From the NCBI RefSeq assembly GCF_900142005.1, contig NZ_FQZL01000005.1:186001-250000 (forward strand): a stretch of 64,000 nt of DNA, written 5' to 3'. This DNA is from Dethiosulfatibacter aminovorans DSM 17477 (lineage in GTDB: Bacteria; Bacillota; Clostridia; Tissierellales; Dethiosulfatibacteraceae). The notes beneath the pieces were generated by a model. It made no database searches and was not told the origin of the DNA. It was given only the letters and a program-made list of their open reading frames with translations. The translations under genes were made by a program, and so were the position numbers. This document shows positions 15,918 through 23,936 of the stretch, in pieces (the first letter of the stretch is position 1; each line of letters begins with the position of its first letter).

Positions 15918-18277
15918 TTACCCAAAGGATAAAAAGAGCAAAGGAAGACTATATAAACCTTAAACCGTCCATATGTACCGAAAGAGCCCATATCTGGACT
16001 GAATCCCACAAGGAGACTGAAGGTGAAGATATTCAGATGAGAAGGGCCAAGGCTTTCAAGGCGGCCTGCCAGAAACTGCCTGTCAACATATTTGACGGGG
16101 AGCTTATAGTAGGTACTGCAGGAACCTTCAAGAAAACAGGGATATTGACACCTGAATTCTCATGGAAGTGGGTTGATGATGAAATGGATACATTTGAATC
16201 CAGGTCACAGGACCCCTATACAATTACCGAAGAACAGAAAAAATTCGTCAGGGAAGACATATTTCCTTACTGGAAGGGGAAATCCCTTGAAGAATGTTTC
16301 TTGTCCAGGATTCCTGAAGATACGGCTGAATTGCTTATAGATACAGGTATAATCGACAACGACTCCAAATGGAGACAGGCCGTAGGGGAAGTGACGCCCG
16401 ATTATCAGGATGTACTTTTTGTCAAGGGATACAAGGGAATAATTGAGGAAGCCAGGGCAAAACTTGAAGAAATTCAGGCTACATCTGTTGAAATGATTGA
16501 AAAGTCTGTCTTCTACAAGGCTGTAATAACGGCTGCGGAAGGAATCATAATTTTTGCAAACAGATTTGCCGACAGGCTGGAGACAATGGCAGCAGAGGAA
16601 AATGACGAGGAAAGAAAAGCGGAACTTGTTGAAATGTCAAAAGTGTGCAGAAGAGTGCCTGAAAATCCTCCTGAAAGTTTCCATGAAGCTGTACAGTTCG
16701 TGTGGTTTGTACAGCTTGGAGGTATAATCTCTGAAAATCCTCTTGCGCTTAATCTGGGACGTTTCGACCAGTACATGTATCCATATTTCGAGAAGGATTT
16801 CGAAGCCGGAAGGATAACAAGGGAAAGAGCCCAGGAACTTGTGGACTCAATCTGGTTAAAGTTATCGGAATGGGTCTGGACTATTTCTGCAAATACTGCA
16901 AACTATTTTGCCGGTTACAATCAGTTTCAGAACCTTACAGTAGGCGGAAGGAAAGTCGACGGAAGCGATGGAACCAACGATGTTTCATATATGTGCCTGG
17001 AAGCGACAAAGAGAGTAAAGACCCATCAGCCAGGCGTTTCCGTAAGGATTCATCCAAACTGCCCGGAAGAGTTCATGATGGCTGTCATGGAGCTTGTAGG
17101 AGAGGGAACTGGATTTCCTGCAATCCACAGCGATTATGCAGGATCTCAGATGCTCCTTCAGGCTGGCTACGATGCAGAGGATGCCAGGGACTGGAGCAAC
17201 TGCGGATGTGTCGTACCTCATTTCAGGAAAACGGGTCAGTGGACAGCAGCCGTAAACATCAATTTCGGAGCTGCTCTTGAATATGCCCTCAATGAAGGTA
17301 AAAGCAGGATTACTGGAGCAAAGCTTGGACTTAGTGACAAGGCAATGGACGGTTATGGATCCTTTGAAGAGATAAAGGAAGCATATTTCAAAGAGCTTTC
17401 AAACCTTGTCAAGCATTCCGTTACGGGAACTCTTGTTGCACAGAAGCTTCATTCCGAAATGGTTCCAAGACCCTTCCTTTCCACCTGCATTGACGGTTGC
17501 ATGGACAAGGGACTGGACCTCAGCAGGGGAGGAGCCAAATACAATGTTGGACCTGTCCTGACGGGAATAGGGCTTGGTGTAGTGGCCAACTCCCTTTGTG
17601 CAATCAAGAAGCTTGTATACGAGGACAAGGCTACAAGCTTGAAAGAACTCAGTGATGCAATGAATGCCAACTGGGAAGGATATGATGAACTTCGCCAAAT
17701 GGTCATGGATGCACCCAAATACGGCAACGACATAGAATATGTCGATTCAATAGCAGTGGAACTGTCAAATCACTACTACAATGAAACCAGACAATACAGG
17801 GATCTATTCGATTCAAGGTTCAACTCGGCCTTCATGGGAATTTCAAACTACATACCTGCAGGAAAGGTTGTCGGAGCCACACCATGCGGAAGGAAGTCTG
17901 AAATGCCCCTTACGGAAGGAGTATCTCCTTTTGCGGGAACAGATACTTCAAGCCCAATTGCAGCCATGAAATCTGCTGCAAAGCTGAACCATGACGTACA
18001 TACAGGTGGAACGCTTCTTAACTTGAGACTGTCAAAGGATATGTTCAAAAATAGGAGAGGGATGGCAAATATCGCATCGACGGTAAGGTCCTATTTCAAC
18101 ATGGGCGCTTTCCACGTACAGTTCAATGTGATTTCCGACGAAGTTTTGAAGGATGCCCAGAAAAATCCTGAAGAGTACAAGGACCTCCTTGTTAGGGTTG
18201 CGGGATACAGCACTCAGTTCGTCAATCTTTCAAGGGAAGTTCAGGATGCCATCATTGCAAGAAACATCCACAGCTAG
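15914..18277 (+). CDS. glycyl radical enzyme of unassigned class (active-site Cys-Val-Val)
   Basis: A 787-residue PFL-like glycyl radical enzyme. The glycyl loop RVAGYSTQF carries G764, and the active cysteine C432 lies in NCGCVVPH. Known dehydratases, choline lyase and aryl-acetate decarboxylases have Cys-x-Glu here (GCVEP); this protein has Val434 in the Glu position, unlike them, and lacks the CC pair of formate lyase. Length fits the eliminase/decarboxylase branch. Its reaction therefore cannot be assigned. Neighbours are a coupled CoA-transferase and a dedicated activase. It will be oxygen-sensitive when activated. Confidence 0.85.
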   Translation: MITQRIKRAKEDYINLKPSICTERAHIWTESHKETEGEDIQMRRAKAFKAACQKLPVNIFDGELIVGTAGTFKKTGILTPEFSWKWVDDEMDTFESRSQDPYTITEEQKKFVREDIFPYWKGKSLEECFLSRIPEDTAELLIDTGIIDNDSKWRQAVGEVTPDYQDVLFVKGYKGIIEEARAKLEEIQATSVEMIEKSVFYKAVITAAEGIIIFANRFADRLETMAAEENDEERKAELVEMSKVCRRVPENPPESFHEAVQFVWFVQLGGIISENPLALNLGRFDQYMYPYFEKDFEAGRITRERAQELVDSIWLKLSEWVWTISANTANYFAGYNQFQNLTVGGRKVDGSDGTNDVSYMCLEATKRVKTHQPGVSVRIHPNCPEEFMMAVMELVGEGTGFPAIHSDYAGSQMLLQAGYDAEDARDWSNCGCVVPHFRKTGQWTAAVNINFGAALEYALNEGKSRITGAKLGLSDKAMDGYGSFEEIKEAYFKELSNLVKHSVTGTLVAQKLHSEMVPRPFLSTCIDGCMDKGLDLSRGGAKYNVGPVLTGIGLGVVANSLCAIKKLVYEDKATSLKELSDAMNANWEGYDELRQMVMDAPKYGNDIEYVDSIAVELSNHYYNETRQYRDLFDSRFNSAFMGISNYIPAGKVVGATPCGRKSEMPLTEGVSPFAGTDTSSPIAAMKSAAKLNHDVHTGGTLLNLRLSKDMFKNRRGMANIASTVRSYFNMGAFHVQFNVISDEVLKDAQKNPEEYKDLLVRVAGYSTQFVNLSREVQDAIIARNIHS

Positions 18278-18291
18278 AATCGAGTGTTGAT

Positions 18292-19065
18292 ATGAAGAAT
18301 GAAAATTGTAAGGGATATATATCCAACATACAGAGGTTCTCTGTAAACGACGGAGACGGCATAAGGACTACGGTCTTCTTTACTGGATGCCCCCTTAGGT
18401 GCAGATGGTGTGCAAATCCGGAGACTTGGAATGTGAAAATTGGAAGCAGAGAAGCTGAAGGTATCCATACATGTGAAGAGATGACTGTTGACCAGGTAGT
18501 CAATGAAGTCAAGAAGGACCTGCTCTTCTACAGGGATTCCGGAGGAGGTGTAACCTTCTCCGGAGGAGAAGCCTCCATGCAGGCCGGATTCCTTGGCGGA
18601 ATAGTAGACAGGCTTGAATATCTGGGCGTGGATATGGCAATTGAAACCTGCGCTTCCTTTCAATGGGAAAGGATGGAGCCTGTTCTCAAAAAGATGGACA
18701 TGATCTTCGTGGATATCAAGACAATGGATGATGAAAAGCACAGGGTGTACTGCGGAGAGGGAAACGGGACAATACTTGAGAACATCATGAAGATGGGAAG
18801 TCTTGATGTTCCCGTAGTAGTAAGGATACCTCTCATGTCGGGTCTCAATGACGACGAGGAAAATATTTCACGAACTGCAGACTTTGTAGGGAAATATCTG
18901 AAAAAGGGCAGGATGGAACTCCTTCCCTACCACAACCTGGGCGAGTACAAGTACGACAAGCTTGGTCTTGAAAAGCATACCTTCGAAAAGCCTGACAAGG
19001 AAAGAATCGTAATGCTTGAAGGCATAATAACGGAGTCGGGAGTTGGACTGGCGGATTTTAAGTGA
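18292..19065 (+). CDS. glycyl radical enzyme activase (radical SAM), compact form
   Basis: A 257-residue radical SAM enzyme expected to install the glycyl radical on the preceding protein. The cluster motif CPLRCRWC (CxxxCxxC) and the GGEASMQ SAM-binding GGE motif are present. Activases of non-formate-lyase glycyl radical enzymes usually carry an inserted ferredoxin-like segment with two more [4Fe-4S] sites after the CxxxCxxC; here the chain runs straight on without those cysteines, so it is close to PflA in size. It ends the operon and is followed by a terminator. Confidence 0.88.
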   Translation: MKNENCKGYISNIQRFSVNDGDGIRTTVFFTGCPLRCRWCANPETWNVKIGSREAEGIHTCEEMTVDQVVNEVKKDLLFYRDSGGGVTFSGGEASMQAGFLGGIVDRLEYLGVDMAIETCASFQWERMEPVLKKMDMIFVDIKTMDDEKHRVYCGEGNGTILENIMKMGSLDVPVVVRIPLMSGLNDDEENISRTADFVGKYLKKGRMELLPYHNLGEYKYDKLGLEKHTFEKPDKERIVMLEGIITESGVGLADFK

Positions 19066-19120
19066 GCATATTGTCCGATTGCTTGAAGATGCTCAAGCCA
19101 ATACAAAATAATAATTATGG

Positions 19121-19145
19121 AGGATGGGATAAACCCATCCTTTTT
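19121..19145 (+). terminator. intrinsic terminator of the glycyl radical operon
   Basis: GGATGGG pairs with CCCATCC across a 5-base loop, followed by TTTTT. It lies 56 bases after the activase stop. Confidence 0.85.
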
Positions 19146-19345
19146 GCAGTTAAGATTGAAGTCTTTGTTAAAAACTATAAATAAGCTAAGTTTATAAGTA
19201 TCATATCCGATGCCGTTTTTATTTCTCCATATTTCGGTTAAAATCCTTATATGATATAATAAAAAATCGCATTTTAAATTACACGGAATCACCACTTGTC
19301 AGAATTGCTAATAGAATGGGAAAATTTACGAGAATCACAAGTTTT

Positions 19346-19441
19346 CGTGTAAAAAGTGTATAATATTGCCGAAAGTTCGTTGTGAAAAATGTATTAAAAT
19401 TACAAATATCGTTGTAAAAAATGTAAAAAAGGTATATACTG
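19346..19441. repeat. three iterons with an exact 32-bp period
   Basis: The motif CGTTGTRAAAAATGTA (first copy CGTGTAAAAAGTGTA) starts at 19346, 19378 and 19410, exactly 32 bases apart, roughly three helix turns. The third copy ends just before the ribosome site of the ATPase gene. The rest of the 395-base gap after the activase is AT-rich without an ORF. Iterons at helical spacing suggest a cooperative DNA-binding site, but the binder is unknown. Confidence 0.6.
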
Positions 19442-19460
19442 AAGCTACGAGGTGATGATA

Positions 19461-20759
19461 TTGTATCGTTCGGCAATGGAAAAGCTTCATAAATGGAAGC
19501 GTAAAAGGAATAGAAAACCACTCATTATTCGAGGGGCCAGGCAGGTAGGGAAAACTTGGCTCATGAATAATTTTGGGAAAAATGCATACAAAAACATGGT
19601 CTACATAAATTTTGACAATAACAAGCAGATGGAGAGTCTATTTGAAACTGACATGAAGGTAGACAGGATTATTATGGGACTGGAAATATATTCGGGAAAA
19701 AAAATCAATCCTGAAGATACCCTCTTGATTTTTGATGAGATTCAGGAAGTACCGAAAGCATTGACAGCCCTAAAGTATTTCAATGAAAATGCACCTCAAT
19801 ATCAGATTATTTGTGCAGGATCATTGTTGGGTGTCGCCTTGCACAAGGGTACTTCCTTTCCTGTAGGCAAGGTCGAGTTCCTGGACTTGTATCCCTTGTC
19901 CTTTGTTGAATTTATGAAAGCAATGGGAAAGGAACAATATGCTGAATTAATCGACAGGGGGGACTTTGAACTTGCCGGCAGCTTCAAGCAGGAATATATA
20001 GAAATGCTAAAACAATATTACTATATAGGGGGCATGCCCGAAGTTGTTGCTGATTTTGTTGAAAACAGGGATTTTGGGGTTGCAAGAGAAATTCAGGAAA
20101 GGATACTTGATGCCTACGAACAGGATTTTTCAAAACATGCTCCAAACGAAGCAGTACCAAGAATACGAATGCTTTGGAATAGCATACCTTCACAGCTTAC
20201 AAAGGAGAACAGAAAATTCATATACGGACTTGTCAAGGAAGGAGCCAGGGCCAAGAATTATGAAATGGCAATGTTGTGGTTGACTGACTGCGGACTAGTT
20301 CACAAGGTACAGCGTGTGTCTGCTCCCAGCCTGCCTTTGAAGGCTTATGAGGATATAAAAGCCTTTAAATTGTTCATCCTTGATGTAGGTTTGCTATCCT
20401 GCATGGTCAGGCTTGATCCAAAAGTGTTGATTGATGGAAATGAACTTTTCAAAGAGTTTAAGGGTGCCTTGACGGAACAATATGTATTGCAGCAATTAAA
20501 GACAATGGATAAGATTGCAACCTACTATTGGACCAATAATCGAGGGAGTGCGGAAATTGATTTTATAATAGACAATGGCAGTGAGGTGATTCCCATTGAA
20601 GTCAAGGCTGAAGCAAATTTAAAGGCAAAGAGCCTCAAGACATATTATGAAAAATTCAATCCAAAAACATCAATTCGTACTGCCATGATTGACTACAAGC
20701 TTGACGACTGGCTTCTGAATTTGCCGCTGTGGGCAATAATGCATATTTCGAATTTGTAG
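19461..20759 (+). CDS. AAA ATPase with C-terminal DUF4143 domain
   Basis: A 432-residue protein of the widespread ATPase/DUF4143 family. Walker A is GARQVGKT and Walker B is LLIFDEI; an arginine-sensor region and a C-terminal nuclease-like DUF4143 domain (IDFIIDNGSEVIPIEVKAE) follow. The last segment resembles the D-E-x-K core of restriction-like folds. I chose the TTG at 19461 as start because proteins of this family begin MYRxx and the site GAGGTGAT is correctly spaced from it; GTG 19452 and ATG 19455 overlap that site. Cellular role is not established. It is preceded by 32-bp iterons. Confidence 0.8.
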   Translation: MYRSAMEKLHKWKRKRNRKPLIIRGARQVGKTWLMNNFGKNAYKNMVYINFDNNKQMESLFETDMKVDRIIMGLEIYSGKKINPEDTLLIFDEIQEVPKALTALKYFNENAPQYQIICAGSLLGVALHKGTSFPVGKVEFLDLYPLSFVEFMKAMGKEQYAELIDRGDFELAGSFKQEYIEMLKQYYYIGGMPEVVADFVENRDFGVAREIQERILDAYEQDFSKHAPNEAVPRIRMLWNSIPSQLTKENRKFIYGLVKEGARAKNYEMAMLWLTDCGLVHKVQRVSAPSLPLKAYEDIKAFKLFILDVGLLSCMVRLDPKVLIDGNELFKEFKGALTEQYVLQQLKTMDKIATYYWTNNRGSAEIDFIIDNGSEVIPIEVKAEANLKAKSLKTYYEKFNPKTSIRTAMIDYKLDDWLLNLPLWAIMHISNL

Positions 20760-20778
20760 GAATATGAATGATGTCTGT

Positions 20779-20828
20779 AAAAAAACTTCCTATATTTTTC
20801 CTGAAGGAATGATATAGGAAGTTTTTTA
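20779..20828. terminator. bidirectional intrinsic terminator
   Basis: AAAAAACTTCCTATA pairs with TATAGGAAGTTTTTT around an 18-base loop, between convergent genes ending at 20759 (+) and 20843 (-). T-runs are present on both strands. Confidence 0.9.
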
Positions 20829-20842
20829 ATCCTTATTGCCAG

Positions 20843-21277
20843 TTATTCCGACAAGAACTTCATTGCAAGTTCTTCCCTAAGACCGGGAACATTTGTGGTG
20901 CCCTTTTCCTTGGCTATGCGATAGAATTCGCACTTATAATTAATTCGATCGAGAGCATTTTTCAGGCGTTCTATTTGCTGCTTGGTTTCTTCTTTTAGTT
21001 GAACGAAGAGTTCGTAGCGTTGTTCAATAGTAGAATCACCAACCTCACACCACTCGAAAAACTGTTTGATATCGTTAAGCGGCATGCCTGTTGTTTTCAG
21101 GCATTCAATCATTTTTAGACATTCTATATCTGTATCGTCAAATACACGAATATTTCCTTCGGTTCTATTAACTAATGGAAGTAAGCCTATCTTGTCATAA
21201 TAACGAAGTGTAGATATTGAGATATCCAGCAGTTTAGATATTTCACCAATTGAATGAGTCGTAATTGTTTTTTTCAT
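20843..21277 (-). CDS. MerR-family transcriptional regulator
   Basis: A 144-residue MerR protein. The N-terminal winged helix (IGEISKLLDISISTLRYYDKIGLLPLV) is complete, followed by the coiled-coil region. The effector domain is short and has no obvious metal-binding cysteines, as in regulators of the GlnR/SoxR-unrelated, small-ligand or stress type. The divergent cupin gene has two MerR-type promoters with 19-base spacers, so it is the likely target. Confidence 0.88.
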   Translation of the reverse strand: MKKTITTHSIGEISKLLDISISTLRYYDKIGLLPLVNRTEGNIRVFDDTDIECLKMIECLKTTGMPLNDIKQFFEWCEVGDSTIEQRYELFVQLKEETKQQIERLKNALDRINYKCEFYRIAKEKGTTNVPGLREELAMKFLSE

Positions 21278-21311
21278 AATGGGCTCCTTGTTAAAAACTT
21301 CAAATAAAGTC

Positions 21312-21342
21312 TTGACCTAAAGTTAGCTTTAGGTGATATTGT
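21312..21342 (+). promoter_or_regulatory. MerR-type promoter 1 (19-bp spacer)
   Basis: TTGACC (21312-21317) and TATTGT (21337-21342) are separated by 19 bases. The spacer contains the palindrome CCTAAAGTTAGCTTTAGG, a typical MerR operator. It faces the cupin gene and lies just upstream of the merR start, so one protein dimer could regulate both directions. Confidence 0.75.
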
Positions 21343-21401
21343 GTTTATATCATACTTCATTTGGAGTAATCTTTCAACAAATAAGTATTTTAAGAAAGTG
21401 C

Positions 21402-21432
21402 TTGACCTAAAGTTAGGTTTAGGTTGTATGAT
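21402..21432 (+). promoter_or_regulatory. MerR-type promoter 2 (19-bp spacer)
   Basis: TTGACC (21402-21407) and TATGAT (21427-21432) are separated by 19 bases, with the operator CCTAAAGTTAGGTTTAGG inside. This is a second, same-direction copy of the element 90 bases upstream. It is the nearer one to the cupin start at 21499. Confidence 0.8.
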
Positions 21433-21498
21433 GTAAAAAAGATGAACCTGAATCAAGGTTTAGAGGTTCTAGATCTACAACATTGGAGGGAAATTATA

Positions 21499-21936
21499 AT
21501 GAATATCATAAACATCGATGAGTTTAACAAAGAGAATGTATTTGGAAAAGGTATAGAGAACACAGGCTATTCAGAGTATTTTACAGGGGATTCATTCTTG
21601 AATCTGTTGACTGAACCAGGAGAGGATCCGATGCTGATCATGAATGTAACATTTGAACCTGGATGCCGAAACAACTGGCATATTCATCATGCTAAAAAGG
21701 ATGGGGGACAAATCCTCTTGTGTACTGCAGGAAGCGGATGGTATCAGGAAGAAGGCAAGGCCGCAGTCAGTCTCAATCCAGGAGATGTAATAAAAATTCC
21801 GGCCGGAGTTAAGCATTGGCATGGAGCCAAGGCCGACAGCTGGTTCAGCCACATTGCAGTTGAAGTGCCTGGAGAAGACTGTAGCAATGAATGGGGTGAG
21901 CCAGCAATAGATGAAGACTACAGGAAGCTGAAATAG
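21499..21936 (+). CDS. small cupin-domain protein
   Basis: A 145-residue single cupin. Motif 1 reads NNWHIHHAKKDGGQ and motif 2 GDVIKIPAGVKHWHGA, so the His/His/Gln/His metal site is present. Relatives are often annotated as carboxymuconolactone decarboxylase-associated or quercetin-dioxygenase-like, but their reactions are mostly unknown. ATG 21499 follows GGAGGG; the frame extends upstream to 21424 but overlaps the promoter. Pairing with a divergent MerR regulator is common for such proteins and suggests a stress or small-electrophile response. Confidence 0.8.
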   Translation: MNIINIDEFNKENVFGKGIENTGYSEYFTGDSFLNLLTEPGEDPMLIMNVTFEPGCRNNWHIHHAKKDGGQILLCTAGSGWYQEEGKAAVSLNPGDVIKIPAGVKHWHGAKADSWFSHIAVEVPGEDCSNEWGEPAIDEDYRKLK

Positions 21937-22125
21937 ATGAGGAGATATTATTTCATGGAAGCAAGAATGGAACATTAGCGTTTCTTTTCAAATAGGGACC
22001 TGGTTGCAATGTTTGTGGACTGGGTGGTGAAGTCTGTAATCTTTGAATGGCATGACAGAAAAGAAGGGGGGACAAGAGTAATAGTTTAGAAATGAAAATA
22101 ATAAAAAAGGATTTTAGGAGGAAAT

Positions 22126-23259
22126 ATGATTTACAAGGATTTTAAGGATTTGAAACTATCGACATTGGGGATGGGTACAATGCGCTTGCCTGTCATCGAA
22201 GGACAGGACTCAAATGTTGATGAAAAAGCAACAAGGGAAATGGTTGCCTATGCCATGGAACATGGGATAAATTATTTTGATACTGCATGGGCATACCACG
22301 GAGGGAATTCTGAAATTGCCATTGGAAAGGCCCTCAGTGAATATCCCAGGGACAGTTATTATCTGGCCGACAAGTTTCCGGGCTATGACCTGTCAAACAT
22401 GACCAAAATTGAGGAGATTTTCGACAAGCAGCTAGAAAAATGCAGGGTGGATTATTTTGACTTCTATATGTTCCACAATGTATGCGAAATGAACATAGAT
22501 GCTTATCTTGATGAAAAATATGACCTTTTTTCTTTTCTGATGAAGCAGAAGGAATTGGGACGAATTAAGCATCTGGGATTTTCTGCCCATGGAAGCTATG
22601 ATGTCATCAAGCGCTTTCTTGAAGCCTACGGAGAACATATGGAGTTCGGCCAGTTGCAGGTGAACTATCTTGACTGGATCTTCCAGGAAGCCAGCAGAAA
22701 AGTTGAACTTCTGGATGACTACAATATACCCGTTTGGGTAATGGAGCCGCTCCGTGGAGGAAGGCTTGCAAAGTTAAATGAAGAAGAGACTGCAACGCTT
22801 AAGTCCATGCGACCTGGGGAGAGAGTTCCCGCATGGGCCTTTAGATATCTTCAGTCCTTGCCAAGCGTAAAGGTTGTATTGTCAGGCATGTCAAACTATG
22901 AACAGATGAAGGAAAATTTAGGGACATATGAAACGGATCAACCCCTCAGTGAAAAGGAAATGGAATCGGTAATGAAGATGGCCAGCCAAATGCTCAGCTC
23001 AAAGATCCTCCCATGTACGGCCTGCAACTACTGTGTAAGCCACTGTCCCCAGGAGCTGAATATTCCTGAACTTATTGGACTCTTCAACGAACACAGGTTC
23101 ACAGAAGGAGGCTTCATAGCGCCAATGGCCTTGATGGCAATACCTGAGGAAAAACAGCCAAGTGCCTGCATAGGCTGCGGAAACTGCGAGAAAGTGTGTC
23201 CTCAGCAAATCTCCATTTCAAAGGTCATGAAGGAATTTGCCGGAAAGGTTAAGATGTAA
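22126..23259 (+). CDS. aldo/keto reductase with C-terminal ferredoxin domain
   Basis: A 377-residue protein with an aldo/keto-reductase barrel (LGMGTMRLP, NYFDTAWAYHGGNSE with the catalytic Asp/Tyr, and a later HNVCEM strand where the catalytic His lies) followed by a ferredoxin-like tail. The tail has CTACNYCVSHCP and CIGCGNCEKVCP, which would hold two [4Fe-4S] clusters. Such fusion proteins are common in Clostridia and probably couple ferredoxin or NAD(P)H to carbonyl reduction; substrates are unknown. It has GGAGGAAA upstream and ends before a terminator. Confidence 0.85.
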   Translation: MIYKDFKDLKLSTLGMGTMRLPVIEGQDSNVDEKATREMVAYAMEHGINYFDTAWAYHGGNSEIAIGKALSEYPRDSYYLADKFPGYDLSNMTKIEEIFDKQLEKCRVDYFDFYMFHNVCEMNIDAYLDEKYDLFSFLMKQKELGRIKHLGFSAHGSYDVIKRFLEAYGEHMEFGQLQVNYLDWIFQEASRKVELLDDYNIPVWVMEPLRGGRLAKLNEEETATLKSMRPGERVPAWAFRYLQSLPSVKVVLSGMSNYEQMKENLGTYETDQPLSEKEMESVMKMASQMLSSKILPCTACNYCVSHCPQELNIPELIGLFNEHRFTEGGFIAPMALMAIPEEKQPSACIGCGNCEKVCPQQISISKVMKEFAGKVKM

Positions 23260-23263
23260 GGCT

Positions 23264-23377
23264 TCAAGACTTTTTGGAATCACGATGTTCCCTCATATAC
23301 TGTCCCGATGGAATACCGGTTATTTTCCTGAATATCCTTAAGTGTCTGTATTGCAAGTTCGGTGCAAATTCACGATT
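23264..23377 (-). pseudogene. remnant of an AraC-family regulator (C-terminal HTH end)
   Basis: Reading the minus strand from 23377 gives about 37 residues with NLQYRHLRIFRKITGIP and GQYMREHRD, followed by a stop at 23264-23266. This is the second helix-turn-helix end of an AraC/XylS protein. No start codon or upstream domain remains; the strand runs into the terminator stem for the aldo/keto reductase. It looks like a decayed gene, so the surrounding 600 bp has lost coding content. Confidence 0.6.
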
Positions 23378-23404
23378 TAGTGACAAGTTGCACCGGATTT
23401 TTTT
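23360..23404 (+). terminator. intrinsic terminator after the aldo/keto reductase
   Basis: CGGTGCAA (23360-23367) pairs with TTGCACCG (23388-23395) and is followed by GATTTTTTT. It ends the + strand gene and overlaps the old AraC fragment. Confidence 0.8.
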
Positions 23405-23429
23405 GATATTCAACTATTCAATTAATCTA

Positions 23430-23458
23430 TTGACTACTTTAATTAATTGATGTATAAT
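23430..23458 (+). promoter_or_regulatory. near-consensus vegetative promoter
   Basis: TTGACT (23430-23435), 17 bases, then TATAAT (23453-23458). The next real start codon on this strand is 23937, so transcription from here makes a leader of about 470 bases before the dihydrolipoamide-dehydrogenase-like gene. Confidence 0.75.
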
Positions 23459-23936
23459 AATAACACAAAGATTGTTGAAAATTTATCAATATTCTGAAAA
23501 CGATTGCGAACACGACTTGCATTTGAATACAAAGAAATTCCCCATATCAATTATTTTGGTTTGGCGGCCTAAACATAAGGATAAATGGGGAATTTCAGCA
23601 TATTTGCTGCAAAACAGTCTGAATTATTATTCTGTGTTTCACAGAGGATTAATAATATATAGACATACATACTACTAATGTATACCCATTATACTACAGA
23701 TTGACCAGGATTTCATGGAAAATATCATTCGAAATTAAAAGTCGTAACTTTTGGGTAAGATACATGATATTTTGTAGGAAGTTTACTTGATATCCTCCTT
23801 CGATACATGTTTAGTGGTTGTAGAGATAGTTCGGCATCTTATTGGATGAAAGGGCGTAAACAATCTGTGCAAGTGAATTTTTTGACGCAATATTTTGAAA
23901 ATTCACGTAATAAAAACACTATTCAAGGAGGAGAAA
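23459..23936 (+). other. long noncoding leader or decayed region before the flavoprotein gene
   Basis: This 478-base stretch holds no convincing gene; a 68-codon frame at 23472-23678 lacks a ribosome site and resembles nothing. Two hairpins are visible: AAATTCCCCAT near 23534 with ATGGGGAATTT near 23584, and GTGAATTTT with AAAATTCAC just before the ribosome site of the next gene. It could be a structured leader RNA or the scar of lost genes. Confidence 0.4.

Noticed and set aside
15914-18277. Assignment of the glycyl radical enzyme as pyruvate formate-lyase or hydroxyproline dehydratase
   Set aside because: It lacks the CC pair of formate lyase and the Cys-x-Glu motif of dehydratases, and no proline-pathway gene is adjacent.
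19346-19441. Periodic repeats considered as a CRISPR array
   Set aside because: Only three diverged copies with no constant repeat/spacer division and no cas genes.
22007-22087. A 26-codon frame between cupin and aldo/keto reductase genes
   Set aside because: Too short, with no good ribosome site or similarity; it may be debris of a lost gene.
23472-23678. A 68-codon frame in the region before the flavoprotein gene
   Set aside because: It has no ribosome binding site and no recognisable motif; composition is that of non-coding DNA.
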